Positions 21,887-30,942 of a stretch of DNA of 35,352 nt are shown here, one piece after another. Both the position numbers and the translations under genes were made by a program. Origin of the DNA: an uncultured Ulvibacter sp. (lineage in GTDB: Bacteria; Bacteroidota; Bacteroidia; Flavobacteriales; Flavobacteriaceae). Within the stretch, counting starts at the first letter, position 1, and each line of letters opens with the position of its first letter. The notes beneath the pieces were generated by a model. It was not told the DNA's origin, made no database searches, and saw only the letters and a list, made by a program, of their open reading frames with translations. The DNA is taken from the NCBI GenBank assembly GCA_938041335.1, contig CALIAF010000018.1:1-35352 (forward strand), read 5' to 3'.

Positions 21887-22408
21887 ATGAAAATTGTCTT
21901 AATTGGATATATGGGATCGGGTAAAAGTGCGGTAGGGAATCAGCTTGCCCAAACATTATCTACGAAATTTTTAGATTTAGATGCCGAAATTGAAAAAGAA
22001 GAGAAGATGTTGCTCTCAAACTTGTTTGATAAGAAGGGCGAAATTTATTTTAGAAAAAGAGAAAGAACCATTCTGTTGAATCTATTAGCGCAAGAAGGTA
22101 CTAGTGTAATTGCAACTGGAGGAGGTACACCCTGCTACGGAAATGTAATGCAAGAACTATTGAATACTCCAAATGTGATGACTATATATTTAAAGGCATC
22201 ATTAGCTACCTTAACAGATAGATTGGCTTTAGAAAAAGAAAAGCGCCCAATAATAGCACATTTAAATACAGAAGCATTGTTAAATGATTTTATACGGAAA
22301 CATCTTTTTGAACGTAATTTCTATTACTTCCAGGCAGAAAAGTCTGTAAAGGTTGATGATAAAACGGTAACAGCTATTGTTGAAGAAATAGTAGTAGATC
22401 TATTCTAA
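21887..22408 (+). CDS. aroK: Shikimate kinase
   Basis: 173 residues from the ATG at 21887; the frame extends to a TTG at 21833 without family similarity. It phosphorylates shikimate with ATP in the chorismate pathway. GYMGSGKSAVG (7-17) is the Walker A loop, FLDLDAEIE holds the Asp that binds shikimate, and YFRKRER and TGGGTPC follow. The LID region RPIIAHL is present. Its 3' end overlaps the convergent phosphoribosyltransferase gene by 9 bases. Confidence 0.96.
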   Translation: MKIVLIGYMGSGKSAVGNQLAQTLSTKFLDLDAEIEKEEKMLLSNLFDKKGEIYFRKRERTILLNLLAQEGTSVIATGGGTPCYGNVMQELLNTPNVMTIYLKASLATLTDRLALEKEKRPIIAHLNTEALLNDFIRKHLFERNFYYFQAEKSVKVDDKTVTAIVEEIVVDLF

Positions 22409-22900
22409 GATAGCACGATCATTACCGGTTTCAAAAATAACAGCTACGTTTTCATTGATTGAAGTAGATAGTGAAATGCCCTTGTAGTCTGCTTTAATAG
22501 GATATTTTTTGTGGTTTCTGTCTACTAAAACTGCCGTTTTAAATCGCTTTAACGGTACCTCTAGAAAATGCCTCACTCCATATATTAAAGTAGTGCCAGA
22601 GTGTAATACGTCATCCACAAGTACAAGTGACTTGTTTTTATAGTCTGAGGCAGCAATAGAAGTTGTAATGGAAGATGCGGGTGATTTTTTATCTATCGTC
22701 ACTGCGCATAAGGTTACTTTAATAGGAGAAATTTTTTCTACCATTCTTTTTAATTTCTTCGCAAATGTGTATCCGTTTTCCTTGATACCAGCAATAATAA
22801 TTTCTTCTTCGTTCACGTTTGCTTCATAGATCTGATACGCAATACGGCGCAGTTTATGAGCTATTTGTGTTTTATTTAGAATAACAGGAGTTGATGTCAT
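22400..22900 (-). CDS. Phosphoribosyltransferase family protein (PyrR/Upp-like)
   Basis: 166 residues from the ATG at 22900; eight more open codons upstream are not needed. The PRPP-binding signature VLVDDVLHSGTT (93-104) and an earlier IIIAGIKENGYTFAKKL loop place it in the type I phosphoribosyltransferases. The size and the LVDRNHKKYPIKADYKG stretch resemble PyrR-like proteins, which may have uracil phosphoribosyltransferase activity. It is not in a pyrimidine operon, so a role in regulating pyr genes is not supported by context. Confidence 0.88.
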   Translation of the reverse strand: MTSTPVILNKTQIAHKLRRIAYQIYEANVNEEEIIIAGIKENGYTFAKKLKRMVEKISPIKVTLCAVTIDKKSPASSITTSIAASDYKNKSLVLVDDVLHSGTTLIYGVRHFLEVPLKRFKTAVLVDRNHKKYPIKADYKGISLSTSINENVAVIFETGNDRAILE

Positions 22901-22980
22901 TTGCTGAAATTTTCTGAATTTCAAAAATAGTGATATTAAATAAGTCTAAGGCGTGTTTCAAGTTTTGAATATTTCTGAAG

Positions 22981-23358
22981 TTATTCTTCTTCGGTATTTA
23001 CAAAAAAGTCATCAATCTCTCTTCTGTCTTTTTTTGTGGGCCTACCTACTCCTTTTTTACGGTAATAGTCTTTGCTATACTTTAAAAGTTCTTGTTGCTG
23101 AAACGCTTCTTTAGGTGTAACGTCTTTAGCGTATAGTGCAACGAGTTTTGCGCCTACTCTATGTTCTGGAAGGTTAATGACTTGGATAATATAGCTTACT
23201 TGCTTTTTTCTGTAAGTAATTGTGTCTCCAGGGAAAACGTCTCGAGATGGTTTAATTACCGCATCTCCTAGACGTACTGCACCCTTTTTACATTCGTTAG
23301 TGGCAACACTTCTTGTTTTACAATATCTAATACACCATAAATATTTATCAATCCTCAT
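22981..23358 (-). CDS. S4-domain RNA-binding protein, Hsp15-like
   Basis: 125 residues. An S4 domain at 1-60 (MRIDKYLWCIRYCKTRSVAT, then KKGAVRLGD) is followed by a strand-rich region and a very basic C-terminal KYSKDYYRKKGVGRPTKKDRRE tail (quoted in part). This is the layout of Hsp15 (HslR), which in E. coli returns stalled 50S-peptidyl-tRNA complexes to the cycle. It lies 80 bases upstream of the phosphoribosyltransferase on the same strand and is divergent from the FKBP-like lipoprotein. Confidence 0.9.
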   Translation of the reverse strand: MRIDKYLWCIRYCKTRSVATNECKKGAVRLGDAVIKPSRDVFPGDTITYRKKQVSYIIQVINLPEHRVGAKLVALYAKDVTPKEAFQQQELLKYSKDYYRKKGVGRPTKKDRREIDDFFVNTEEE

Positions 23359-23427
23359 AATAGTTCTGCTAAATCTACGTTTAATATGCTAACAAAAATA
23401 ACCGAAAATTGTATCTTGCAGCCCAAA

Positions 23428-24345
23428 ATGAAATCTATGTTTAAAGCAAAATTTATTTTTGTATTTCTTTTCATCTCCATCTTGGCTTGTGGCACTGATG
23501 ATGAAGACGGAAATATCACACCACCCCGTGATAGAGGAGAAGAGGCTCTTGTGGGTCAGTTAGAAATTGAAGAATTTTTAGCAACCCATTTCTATAATTA
23601 TGAAAACTTTGAAAATCCGCCAGCAGGCTTTGATTTTAGAATAATTCTAGATTCTATTGTTGGTGATAATGCAGATAAAATCGCATTGATAGATCAAGTA
23701 GACTCAAAAATGGTAGTAGACCGTGTAGAAGACGATGTGACTTATAAGTTATATTACCTTAAAGTTTTACAGGGGGAAGGTGACTCACCAGACTTTCCAG
23801 ATATTACGATTGTTAAATATGAAGGGATGGACCCAGAATTAGAGCTTTTTGATGCATCTATACAACCCGTTGCTTTTGATTTGACTGGTGTTGTAAATGG
23901 TTTTCAGGATATTATGATCGAGTTTAATGCGGCTGGATCATTTGTGAAAAATCCTGATGGCTCTGTTTCTTTTGAAGATTTTGGAGTAGGCGCTATGTTT
24001 ATACCATCTGGACTAGGATATTTTAATAATCCTCCTAGTAGTTCTAATCTGCCATTGTATGAGCAATTAATTTTTACTTTTCAGCTTTTAGAAACCGTAC
24101 AAGGAGATCAGGATAATGATGGAGTACCTTCTATTTATGAAGATCTAGACGGTAATGGACAAGAAGAAAGTGATGATACAGATGAAGATTTTACACCTAA
24201 TTATGCAGATGCAGATGATGATAATGACGGGGTGCCTACTAGTCAAGAAATATTAGATGAAGATGGAATTAGAATTACAGATCCAGCATTGTATCCAGAT
24301 GCTGATGGTGATGGAACACCAGATTATCTAGATGAAGATAGTTGA
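23428..24345 (+). CDS. FKBP-like lipoprotein with an acidic calcium-binding tail
   Basis: 305 residues from the ATG at 23428; an upstream ATG (23386) would give an unlikely signal. Lipoprotein signal ending SILAC. The middle holds a degenerate FKBP fold: VVNGFQDIMIEFNAAG and AMFIPSGLGYF correspond to the conserved VxGWxEgL and IPxxLAYG parts of peptidyl-prolyl isomerases. Residues about 235-305 carry thrombospondin type 3-like Asp repeats (DQDNDGVPS, DADDDNDGVPT, DADGDGTPDYLDEDS), which usually bind calcium. It is probably a surface or periplasmic folding factor. Isomerase activity is uncertain. Confidence 0.85.
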   Translation: MKSMFKAKFIFVFLFISILACGTDDEDGNITPPRDRGEEALVGQLEIEEFLATHFYNYENFENPPAGFDFRIILDSIVGDNADKIALIDQVDSKMVVDRVEDDVTYKLYYLKVLQGEGDSPDFPDITIVKYEGMDPELELFDASIQPVAFDLTGVVNGFQDIMIEFNAAGSFVKNPDGSVSFEDFGVGAMFIPSGLGYFNNPPSSSNLPLYEQLIFTFQLLETVQGDQDNDGVPSIYEDLDGNGQEESDDTDEDFTPNYADADDDNDGVPTSQEILDEDGIRITDPALYPDADGDGTPDYLDEDS

Positions 24346-24369
24346 TTAATACAACATGAATATGAATAT

Positions 24370-24400
24370 AAAGACCGCTTATCTTAGATGAGCGGTCTTT
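24370..24400 (+). terminator. Terminator after the FKBP-like lipoprotein
   Basis: AAAGACCGCTTATC / GATGAGCGGTCTTT, a long stem with a short loop, followed by an AT-rich tail. Confidence 0.8.
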
Positions 24401-24436
24401 ATATTTTATGCACGTGTGCAATAGTTTGTTCCATAT

Positions 24437-24472
24437 AAAAAGGCGAATCTGTAATTACAGATTCGCCTTTTT
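24437..24472. terminator. Bidirectional terminator between convergent genes
   Basis: A perfect 36-base palindrome with arms AAAAAGGCGAATCTGTAA and its complement. It has A-run and T-run on both sides and lies 18 bases after the stop of the minus-strand transketolase half. Confidence 0.88.
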
Positions 24473-24490
24473 ATTCTGTGGGATATGTTG

Positions 24491-25444
24491 TTATTTTCTC
24501 GCGACAACTTTCTTTGCAGCGGTAACAATTGCCTCGGCATTTAGTCCGTATTTTTCCATCAATTGTGCTGGTGTTCCAGACTCACCAAAAGTATCTTGAG
24601 TGGCAACCATTTCTTGAGGTGTTGGTGCATTTTCTGCAAGTACTCTTGCAACACTTTCTCCAAGACCGCCCATATAGTTATGCTCTTCTGCAGTAACTAC
24701 GCAACCTGTTTTTTGAGCGCTTGCAATAATGGCATTCGCATCAAGCGGCTTAATGGTGTGTATGTTTATAACTTCGGCAGAAATACCTGCTTCGTTTAAA
24801 GTTTTTGCAGCTTCCAGTGCTTCCCAGACTAAGTGACCCGTCGCTATGATAGTGACATCATTTCCTTCTGTAAGTTCAACGGCTTTACCGATATTAAATG
24901 CACCATTTTCTGGTGTAAAGTTGGCTACTTTAGGTCTACCAAAACGTAAATATACAGGGCCGTCATAATCTGCAATTGCTAATGTTGCGGCTTTCGTTTG
25001 GTTGTAATCACAGGTGTTGATGACGGTCATTCCTGGTAACATCTTCATTAATCCAATGTCTTCAAGAATTTGGTGTGTAGCACCATCTTCACCTAAGGTA
25101 ATCCCAGCGTGCGATGCGCATATTTTTACGTTCTTGCCGCTGTAAGCAACACTTTGTCTTATTTGGTCGTACACACGTCCTGTCGAGAAGTTTGCGAAAG
25201 TACCCGTGAATGGAATTTTTCCTCCAATGGTCATACCGGCTGCCATCCCTATCATATTTGCTTCTGCAATTCCTACCTGAAAGAAACGCTCTGGATGGTT
25301 TGCTTTAAAAGCATCCATTTTTAGCGAGCCTGTTAAATCTGCACAAAGTGCAACCACGTTTTCGTTTTTCTTACCAAGTGCTTCAAGACCTGCTCCAAAA
25401 CCTGATCGTGTGTCTTTATTTCCTGTGTTTGTATATGTTTTCAT
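24491..25444 (-). CDS. Transketolase, C-terminal subunit
   Basis: 317 residues, equal to the pyrimidine-binding and C-terminal domains of transketolase. [32 protein letters not shown] (the catalytic Glu of the E-x-N region that activates thiamine diphosphate), [15 protein letters not shown] and a C-terminal [12 protein letters not shown] domain are seen. It works with the N-terminal subunit encoded 82 bases upstream on the same strand. Together they move two-carbon units in the pentose phosphate pathway and supply erythrose 4-phosphate for aromatic acids. Confidence 0.94.
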   Translation of the reverse strand: MKTYTNTGNKDTRSGFGAGLEALGKKNENVVALCADLTGSLKMDAFKANHPERFFQVGIAEANMIGMAAGMTIGGKIPFTGTFANFSTGRVYDQIRQSVAYSGKNVKICASHAGITLGEDGATHQILEDIGLMKMLPGMTVINTCDYNQTKAATLAIADYDGPVYLRFGRPKVANFTPENGAFNIGKAVELTEGNDVTIIATGHLVWEALEAAKTLNEAGISAEVINIHTIKPLDANAIIASAQKTGCVVTAEEHNYMGGLGESVARVLAENAPTPQEMVATQDTFGESGTPAQLMEKYGLNAEAIVTAAKKVVARK

Positions 25445-25473
25445 AATGTTGGCCTAGATGGCAGATAATTAAC

Positions 25474-25493
25474 ATTTTCGCGAAAGCGAAAAT
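25474..25493. repeat. 8-4-8 palindrome between the transketolase halves
   Basis: ATTTTCGC-GAAA-GCGAAAAT, a perfect stem with the same geometry as the palindromes at 11532, 14441, 14570 and 18612. It may form a hairpin within the two-gene mRNA. Confidence 0.75.
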
Positions 25494-25526
25494 CAATATG
25501 ATACTTTTAATTTTTATAGCAAAGGT

Positions 25527-26372
25527 TTAATAGTCTCCCAGTGTTTCTGCATTTTGAGCTAATCCTATTGCTAACTGCTCGTCATTAGGAGCTTTTCCGT
25601 GCCAAGCGTGCGTATGCATCATAAAATCTACTCCATTACCCATTATGGTATGCAGTAAAACACAGATCGGTTTTTTATTTCCCGTTTTTGCTTTGGCAGC
25701 TTTGAGACCATCAATAACAGCAGACATATTATTACCTTCTTTTACATCAAGTACATCCCAACCAAAGGCTTCAAATTTTGAGCGAATACTACCCATGCCC
25801 AGTACAGCATCTGTTGAGCCGTCTATTTGCTGCCCATTTAAATCTATAGAAACAATAATGTTATCTACTTTATTTGCAGCGGCATACATAATGGCTTCCC
25901 AATTTTGACCTTCTTGTAACTCTCCGTCTCCACATAATGCATAAACGAGGTGATTGTCATTATTCAATTTTTTTGTTGCTGCTGCTCCAAGTGCTACGGA
26001 GATCCCTTGTCCTAATGATCCAGATGCCATACGGATTCCTGGAAGGCCCTCATGAGTAGTTGGATGACCTTGTAGACGAGAATTTAAGAGCCTAAAAGTA
26101 TTTAATTCTTCTACCGGAAAGTATCCAGAACGTGCAAGAACACTATAAAAAACAGGAGAGATATGACCGTTAGATAAGAAGAAGAGATCCTCACCTTCTC
26201 CGTTCATATTAAAACCTTCTTTGCGGTTCATGACTTCTTGATAAAGTGCTACGAAAAACTCTGCACAACCTAAAGATCCACCTGGGTGACCAGAATTTAC
26301 TTTGTGTACTTGTCTTATAATGTCACGTCGCACTTGAGTGACCATATCTTCTAATTGTGCAATGTCTGCCAT
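25527..26372 (-). CDS. Transketolase, N-terminal subunit
   Basis: 281 residues, the thiamine diphosphate-binding half. HKVNSGHPGGSLGCAEFFVA, LSNGHISPVFYSVLA and the ThDP motif GDGELQEGQNWEAIMYAA with a later IIVSIDLNGQQIDG are seen (quoted in parts). The motif coordinates Mg and the diphosphate. Split transketolases of this kind are common in Bacteroidota and archaea. It is the first gene of the pair and is divergent from tgt. Confidence 0.94.
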   Translation of the reverse strand: MADIAQLEDMVTQVRRDIIRQVHKVNSGHPGGSLGCAEFFVALYQEVMNRKEGFNMNGEGEDLFFLSNGHISPVFYSVLARSGYFPVEELNTFRLLNSRLQGHPTTHEGLPGIRMASGSLGQGISVALGAAATKKLNNDNHLVYALCGDGELQEGQNWEAIMYAAANKVDNIIVSIDLNGQQIDGSTDAVLGMGSIRSKFEAFGWDVLDVKEGNNMSAVIDGLKAAKAKTGNKKPICVLLHTIMGNGVDFMMHTHAWHGKAPNDEQLAIGLAQNAETLGDY

Positions 26373-26547
26373 AATTTTTTTAAATAGAGTGTCAAAAGTA
26401 CTAGTTTATTTAGGGGCACTCAAGGCGGGGTTGAGTCAGTTATTAACGATTTTATGGTATTAGTTAACAAAAGTTGGTTAAGCCCTATATGATTATTAAA
26501 AAGAAGCTATTGGGGCTTATTGGTATTTCAGAAATACTATAAAATGG

Positions 26548-26555
26548 TATCTTTG
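26548..26555 (+). promoter_or_regulatory. TAnnTTTG box for tgt
   Basis: TATCTTTG, 17 bases before the tgt ATG. A TTG lies 25 bases upstream (26520-26522), slightly more than the usual spacing. Confidence 0.6.
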
Positions 26556-26572
26556 CGCTTTCAAGATTTTAT

Positions 26573-27703
26573 ATGGATTTTAAAATAGAAGGAACTGATA
26601 TAAATAGCCAGGCACGTGCAGGTACAATTACCTTAGATCACGGTACTGTGGAGACTCCTATTTTTATGCCTGTAGGTACTGTGGGTACTGTAAAGGGAGT
26701 GCATCAACGCGAACTTGCAGATGAAATAAATCCTGATATTATATTAGGAAATACCTATCATTTATACTTACGTCCCGGTATTGATATAATAGAAAAAGCA
26801 GGTGGTTTGCATAAGTTTATGAATTGGGATAGAAATATTCTAACCGATAGTGGAGGGTACCAAGTATACTCCTTGTCTGGAAACAATAAAATTAAAGAAG
26901 AAGGGGTAAAGTTTAAATCTCATATCGACGGTAGTTACCATATGTTTACTCCAGAAAATGTGATGGAAATACAGCGTAGCATAGGGGCAGATATTATTAT
27001 GGCTTTTGATGAGTGTACACCCTACCCTTGTGATTACAATTACGCAAAACGGTCTATGCATATGACGCATAGATGGCTAGAAAGATGTTTAACTCATCTT
27101 GATAAATTACCTTTTAAATATGATTACAGCCAGACCTTTTTTCCAATAGTGCAAGGAAGCACATATAAGGATTTAAGAAAACAATCTGCAGAGTATATAG
27201 CGGGAGTAGGAGCAGAAGGGAACGCTATTGGTGGTCTTTCTGTAGGAGAGCCGGCAGAAGAGATGTATGCAATGACAGAAATCGTAACGGCAATACTGCC
27301 CAAAGACAAGCCGCGTTATCTAATGGGTGTAGGTACACCAATTAATTTATTAGAAAACGTTGCACTTGGTATTGACATGTTTGATTGTGTGATGCCTACT
27401 CGTAATGGACGTAATGGAATGTTATTTACCGCTCACGGGACCATTAATATAAAGAACAAAAAATGGGAAGCAGATTTTTCTGCCATTGATGACATGGCCA
27501 TTACTTGGGTAGATACTGCTTACAGCAAAGCATACGTTAGACATCTTTTTACCGTTAATGAAATGTTAGGCCGTCAGATTGCAACGATTCATAATCTTGG
27601 GTTTTATCTTTGGCTCATGCGTGAAGCTAGAAAACGAATCATAGCAGGAGATTTTACAACATGGAAGAATAAGATGGTAAAGCAGATGGATAAGAGACTT
27701 TAA
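26573..27703 (+). CDS. tgt: tRNA-guanine transglycosylase lacking the zinc cysteines
   Basis: 376 residues. It exchanges guanine 34 for preQ1 in tRNAs with GUN anticodons. DSGGYQVYSLS (92-102), MAFDECTPYP (144-153), the GGLSVGEP loop (220-227) and GIDMFDCVMPTRNGRNG (266-282, with the nucleophilic Asp) are all intact. The usual C-terminal zinc site CxCxxC...H is missing: the matching stretch AIDDMAITWVDTAYSKAYVRHL (304-325, quoted in part as DDMAITWVDTAYSKAY) has no Cys, and only the His of VRHL is left. The first gene of a rightward run to dnaB. Confidence 0.96.
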   Translation: MDFKIEGTDINSQARAGTITLDHGTVETPIFMPVGTVGTVKGVHQRELADEINPDIILGNTYHLYLRPGIDIIEKAGGLHKFMNWDRNILTDSGGYQVYSLSGNNKIKEEGVKFKSHIDGSYHMFTPENVMEIQRSIGADIIMAFDECTPYPCDYNYAKRSMHMTHRWLERCLTHLDKLPFKYDYSQTFFPIVQGSTYKDLRKQSAEYIAGVGAEGNAIGGLSVGEPAEEMYAMTEIVTAILPKDKPRYLMGVGTPINLLENVALGIDMFDCVMPTRNGRNGMLFTAHGTINIKNKKWEADFSAIDDMAITWVDTAYSKAYVRHLFTVNEMLGRQIATIHNLGFYLWLMREARKRIIAGDFTTWKNKMVKQMDKRL

Positions 27704-27804
27704 GTAGTAGTAAGCATTTAGTACAAAGTATTAAGAAACAGATGGAGTTTTAAGATTAAAAAATATTACTCACAACTATAAACCACAAACCCTAAACGAA
27801 TTTA

Positions 27805-28881
27805 ATGCTTACGATTCTCGATAAATACATACTAAAAAAATACCTCGGGACCTTTGGGCTCCTGTTGTTGCTTTTTATACCTATTGGGATTACGGTGCAC
27901 CTTGCAGAGAAGATTGATAAGATTTTAGATAATGAGGTGCCATTTAGCGATTTGGCAGTTTATTTATTACAATTTACGGTATACTTCGCTAATTTATTGT
28001 TCCCTTTATTTCTGTTTTTATCTGTTATTTGGTTCACCTCTAAGTTAGCAAATAATACAGAAGTCATTGCTTTTTTAAGTAGTGGTGTGTCTTATTACCG
28101 ATTTTTAAGACCATTCTTAATAGGCGCAACCATTGTTTTTTCACTCGGATTAGGGCTCACGTTATACCTTGCGCCTGTAGCTAGTACTGGGTATAATGAG
28201 TTTACATACAAGTATCTAACCAGAAAAACGGATAAGGAGAGGGGCAATATTTTTAGACAGATTAATGATAACGACTATATCTATGTGAGCCATTTTAATA
28301 CGCTTGATAAGTCTGGAGGTAATTTTTCATTAGAGCATTTTGAAGATAATAAATTGAAATATAAAATCTCCGCAAATAGGATACGTTTCAATGAACTTGA
28401 TAGTACGTATACTTTACAGAATTACAAAAAACGCACCATAGGTTTAGACAATGATGTATTAGAAAAAAGGACAAGAGTCGATACTACATTTTCATTTAAA
28501 TTAGAAGATCTAACTCCTGTAAAATACATTGCAGAAACCCTTAATTACGTGGAGTTAAACAAATACATTGCCCAAGAAAAGGCAAGAGGGTCTTCCTATA
28601 TTAATAGGTATGTCCTTGAAAAATATAAGCGATTTAGTATTCCTTTTTCTGTATTTATCTTGACCATCATTGCTGTTGCTGTTTCTTCTGTAAAGCGACG
28701 TGGTGGGATGGGAGCAAACCTGGTAATTGGTTTAAGTATCGGGATGGTTTTTGTATTTTTTGATAAAATTTTTGGAACCCTCGCGCAGCAAAGTGATTTT
28801 TCTCCATTGGTAGCTACTTGGTTCCCTAATGTTATCTTTGCTATATTAGCGCTTTACTTATTGCGCAATGCAAAACGATAA
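27805..28881 (+). CDS. LptF/LptG family permease
   Basis: 358 residues. It starts MLTILDKYILKKYLGTFGLL, the family hallmark, and has three membrane helices in the first about 120 residues and three in the last about 90 (from FSIPFSVFILTIIAVAVSS on). Between them is a periplasmic beta-jelly-roll domain. It forms, with LptB and a partner, the ABC transporter that extracts lipopolysaccharide from the inner membrane. Reading alone cannot decide LptF against LptG. The start of the EamA gene overlaps its end by 14 bases. Confidence 0.93.
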   Translation: MLTILDKYILKKYLGTFGLLLLLFIPIGITVHLAEKIDKILDNEVPFSDLAVYLLQFTVYFANLLFPLFLFLSVIWFTSKLANNTEVIAFLSSGVSYYRFLRPFLIGATIVFSLGLGLTLYLAPVASTGYNEFTYKYLTRKTDKERGNIFRQINDNDYIYVSHFNTLDKSGGNFSLEHFEDNKLKYKISANRIRFNELDSTYTLQNYKKRTIGLDNDVLEKRTRVDTTFSFKLEDLTPVKYIAETLNYVELNKYIAQEKARGSSYINRYVLEKYKRFSIPFSVFILTIIAVAVSSVKRRGGMGANLVIGLSIGMVFVFFDKIFGTLAQQSDFSPLVATWFPNVIFAILALYLLRNAKR

Positions 28882-29764
28882 ACTACTTAACTACCTTCAC
28901 CTCCATTTTATTATTTTTATATGGGGGTTTACCGCCGTACTAGGTGCTCTAATTACCATAGACGCGATTCCTCTTGTATGGTTTAGAATGTTAATTGCGA
29001 GCATACTTATCTTTTTTTGGGTACTTCTGAAACGTTATAAACTCAAATTTAAGCGAAAAACCATAGCCGGTTTCTTTCTTGCGGGATTAATCATTGCCAT
29101 ACATTGGTTAGCATTTTTTGGAGCCATTAAAGAATCTAATGTTTCTATAACGCTAGCTATTATGTCTACAGGTGCATTCTTCACCGCTTTTTTAGAACCG
29201 TTATTTTATAGACGAAAAATTATCTGGTACGAAGTTCTTTTTGGCCTCATCGTAGTGATTGGTTTATATGTTATTTTTCAAGTAGAAGGCGACTACTTTT
29301 GGGGAATTGTGCTGGCCCTTACTTCTTCTTTTTTAGGAGCTCTTTTTTCTGTGATAAATGGCAAATTTGCCGTAAAGTATAATGCATCGGTGATTTCTTT
29401 TTATGAATTGTTCTTCGGAATGCTGTGCATAACGGCCTATCTGGTCTATGCTCAGGACTTTTCCGAAGCCTTCTTTACTCTACCAATGATGGATTGGATC
29501 TACCTTTTTATCTTGGCCTCTGCTTGTACAGCATATGCTTTTATTGCCTCAGTACATGTCATGAAATGGATAAGCCCTTATACGGTAATGCTTACTATTA
29601 ATATGGAACCCGTGTATGGCATTCTTCTCGCACTCTGGATTCTTGGTGATAAAGAATATATGAGCCCCCAGTTTTATATGGGAGCGGCTATTATTATAGT
29701 CACCGTAATCTGTAATGGTATTATTAAAATGAGAAGGACTAGAAAAACAAATGAGATGTTATAA
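28868..29764 (+). CDS. EamA/DMT family transporter
   Basis: 298 residues with about ten hydrophobic segments, in two EamA repeats: about 5-135 (FIIFIWGFTAVLGALITIDA, AIHWLAFFGAIKESNVS) and about 150-285 (LTSSFLGALFSVINGKFAVK, LTINMEPVYGILLALWILGD). Family members export metabolites or drugs; the substrate is unknown. It begins inside the last codons of the LptF/G gene, so it depends on that transcript. Confidence 0.92.
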   Translation: MQNDKLLNYLHLHFIIFIWGFTAVLGALITIDAIPLVWFRMLIASILIFFWVLLKRYKLKFKRKTIAGFFLAGLIIAIHWLAFFGAIKESNVSITLAIMSTGAFFTAFLEPLFYRRKIIWYEVLFGLIVVIGLYVIFQVEGDYFWGIVLALTSSFLGALFSVINGKFAVKYNASVISFYELFFGMLCITAYLVYAQDFSEAFFTLPMMDWIYLFILASACTAYAFIASVHVMKWISPYTVMLTINMEPVYGILLALWILGDKEYMSPQFYMGAAIIIVTVICNGIIKMRRTRKTNEML

Positions 29765-29780
29765 TAATGGTTACAATAGT

Positions 29781-29788
29781 TATATTTG
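29781..29788 (+). promoter_or_regulatory. TAnnTTTG box for accA
   Basis: TATATTTG, a full -7 match, 33 bases before the accA ATG. It gives accA its own transcript in addition to read-through from the EamA gene. Confidence 0.65.
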
Positions 29789-29821
29789 TAGACTAAACAA
29801 ACCAGAAAAAAAGAAGATACT

Positions 29822-30775
29822 ATGGAATATCTTGAGTTTGAACTTCCTATTAAAGAATTACAGGAACAGTATGAGAAGGCTTGCCAGATAGGTGAGGACA
29901 GTGAGGTGGATGTAACTAATACTTGTAAGCAAATAGAGAAGAAACTAAAAGAAACCAAAAAAGAAATATATAAGAATCTAACCCCTTGGCAACGTGTATT
30001 ATTATCACGTCATCCTAATCGTCCTTATACGATGGATTATTTAAACGCCATGTGTGGAGATTCTTTTTTAGAGCTGCATGGTGATCGTAACTTTAGAGAC
30101 GATAAAGCAATGGTAGGTGGTCTAGGTAAAATTGGTGACCAGAGCTATATGTTTATTGGTCAGCAAAAAGGATACAATACAAAAACTCGCCAGTACAGAA
30201 ATTTTGGAATGGCGAGCCCTGAAGGATATAGAAAGGCGCTACGTTTAATGAAATCGGCCGAGAAGTTTGGTATTCCAGTAGTTACTTTAATTGATACTCC
30301 AGGTGCGTATCCAGGGATGGAAGCAGAAGAAAGAGGTCAAGGAGAAGCAATTGCTCGTAATATTCTTGAAATGACACGTCTCAAAGTACCTATCATTGTA
30401 GTGATAATAGGAGAAGGAGCCAGTGGTGGTGCTTTAGGTATAGGCGTAGGTGATCGCGTATTGATGTTAGAAAATACGTGGTACTCAGTAATCTCTCCAG
30501 AGAGCTGTTCTTCTATTTTATGGAAGAGTTGGGAGTACAAAGAGCAGGCGGCAGAAGCATTAAAGCTTACAGCAACAGATATGAAAAAGCAGAAGCTTAT
30601 AGACCTTATAGTGAAGGAACCTGTAGGTGGAGCTCATAGTGATCGAGAGACCACTTTTAGAACTGTCGCTAATGCCATAGAAAAAGAATATGCCGTTTTA
30701 AAAGACTTATCACCAAGAGATCTTGTGGATAGAAGAATGGATAAATATTCTCAAATGGGAGTCTTTAAAGAATAG
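29822..30775 (+). CDS. accA: Acetyl-CoA carboxylase carboxyltransferase subunit alpha
   Basis: 317 residues, normal length. With AccD it moves the carboxyl group from biotin to acetyl-CoA, the first step of fatty acid synthesis. An N-terminal helical part ([15 protein letters not shown]) is followed by the crotonase-like carboxyltransferase domain: [40 protein letters not shown] and [15 protein letters not shown], with the Gly-Gly oxyanion loops. It ends at a clear terminator. Confidence 0.97.
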   Translation: MEYLEFELPIKELQEQYEKACQIGEDSEVDVTNTCKQIEKKLKETKKEIYKNLTPWQRVLLSRHPNRPYTMDYLNAMCGDSFLELHGDRNFRDDKAMVGGLGKIGDQSYMFIGQQKGYNTKTRQYRNFGMASPEGYRKALRLMKSAEKFGIPVVTLIDTPGAYPGMEAEERGQGEAIARNILEMTRLKVPIIVVIIGEGASGGALGIGVGDRVLMLENTWYSVISPESCSSILWKSWEYKEQAAEALKLTATDMKKQKLIDLIVKEPVGGAHSDRETTFRTVANAIEKEYAVLKDLSPRDLVDRRMDKYSQMGVFKE

Positions 30776-30797
30776 ATTCGGTCATAACAGCACTTTA

Positions 30798-30829
30798 AAA
30801 AATCTGAAGTTTATGCTTCAGATTTTTTT
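30798..30829 (+). terminator. Intrinsic terminator after accA
   Basis: AAAAATCTGAAG / CTTCAGATTTTT with a 6-base loop and extra T. Confidence 0.9.
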
Positions 30830-30942
30830 GTACCTTATTAACAATATTTTAGACTTATCAACAGTTCACATGTTAATGAACAGTTGATATCCGTCATCTC
30901 AATTTTCACATTAAATCGTTAGGTTATTCTTACTTTCGTCCT

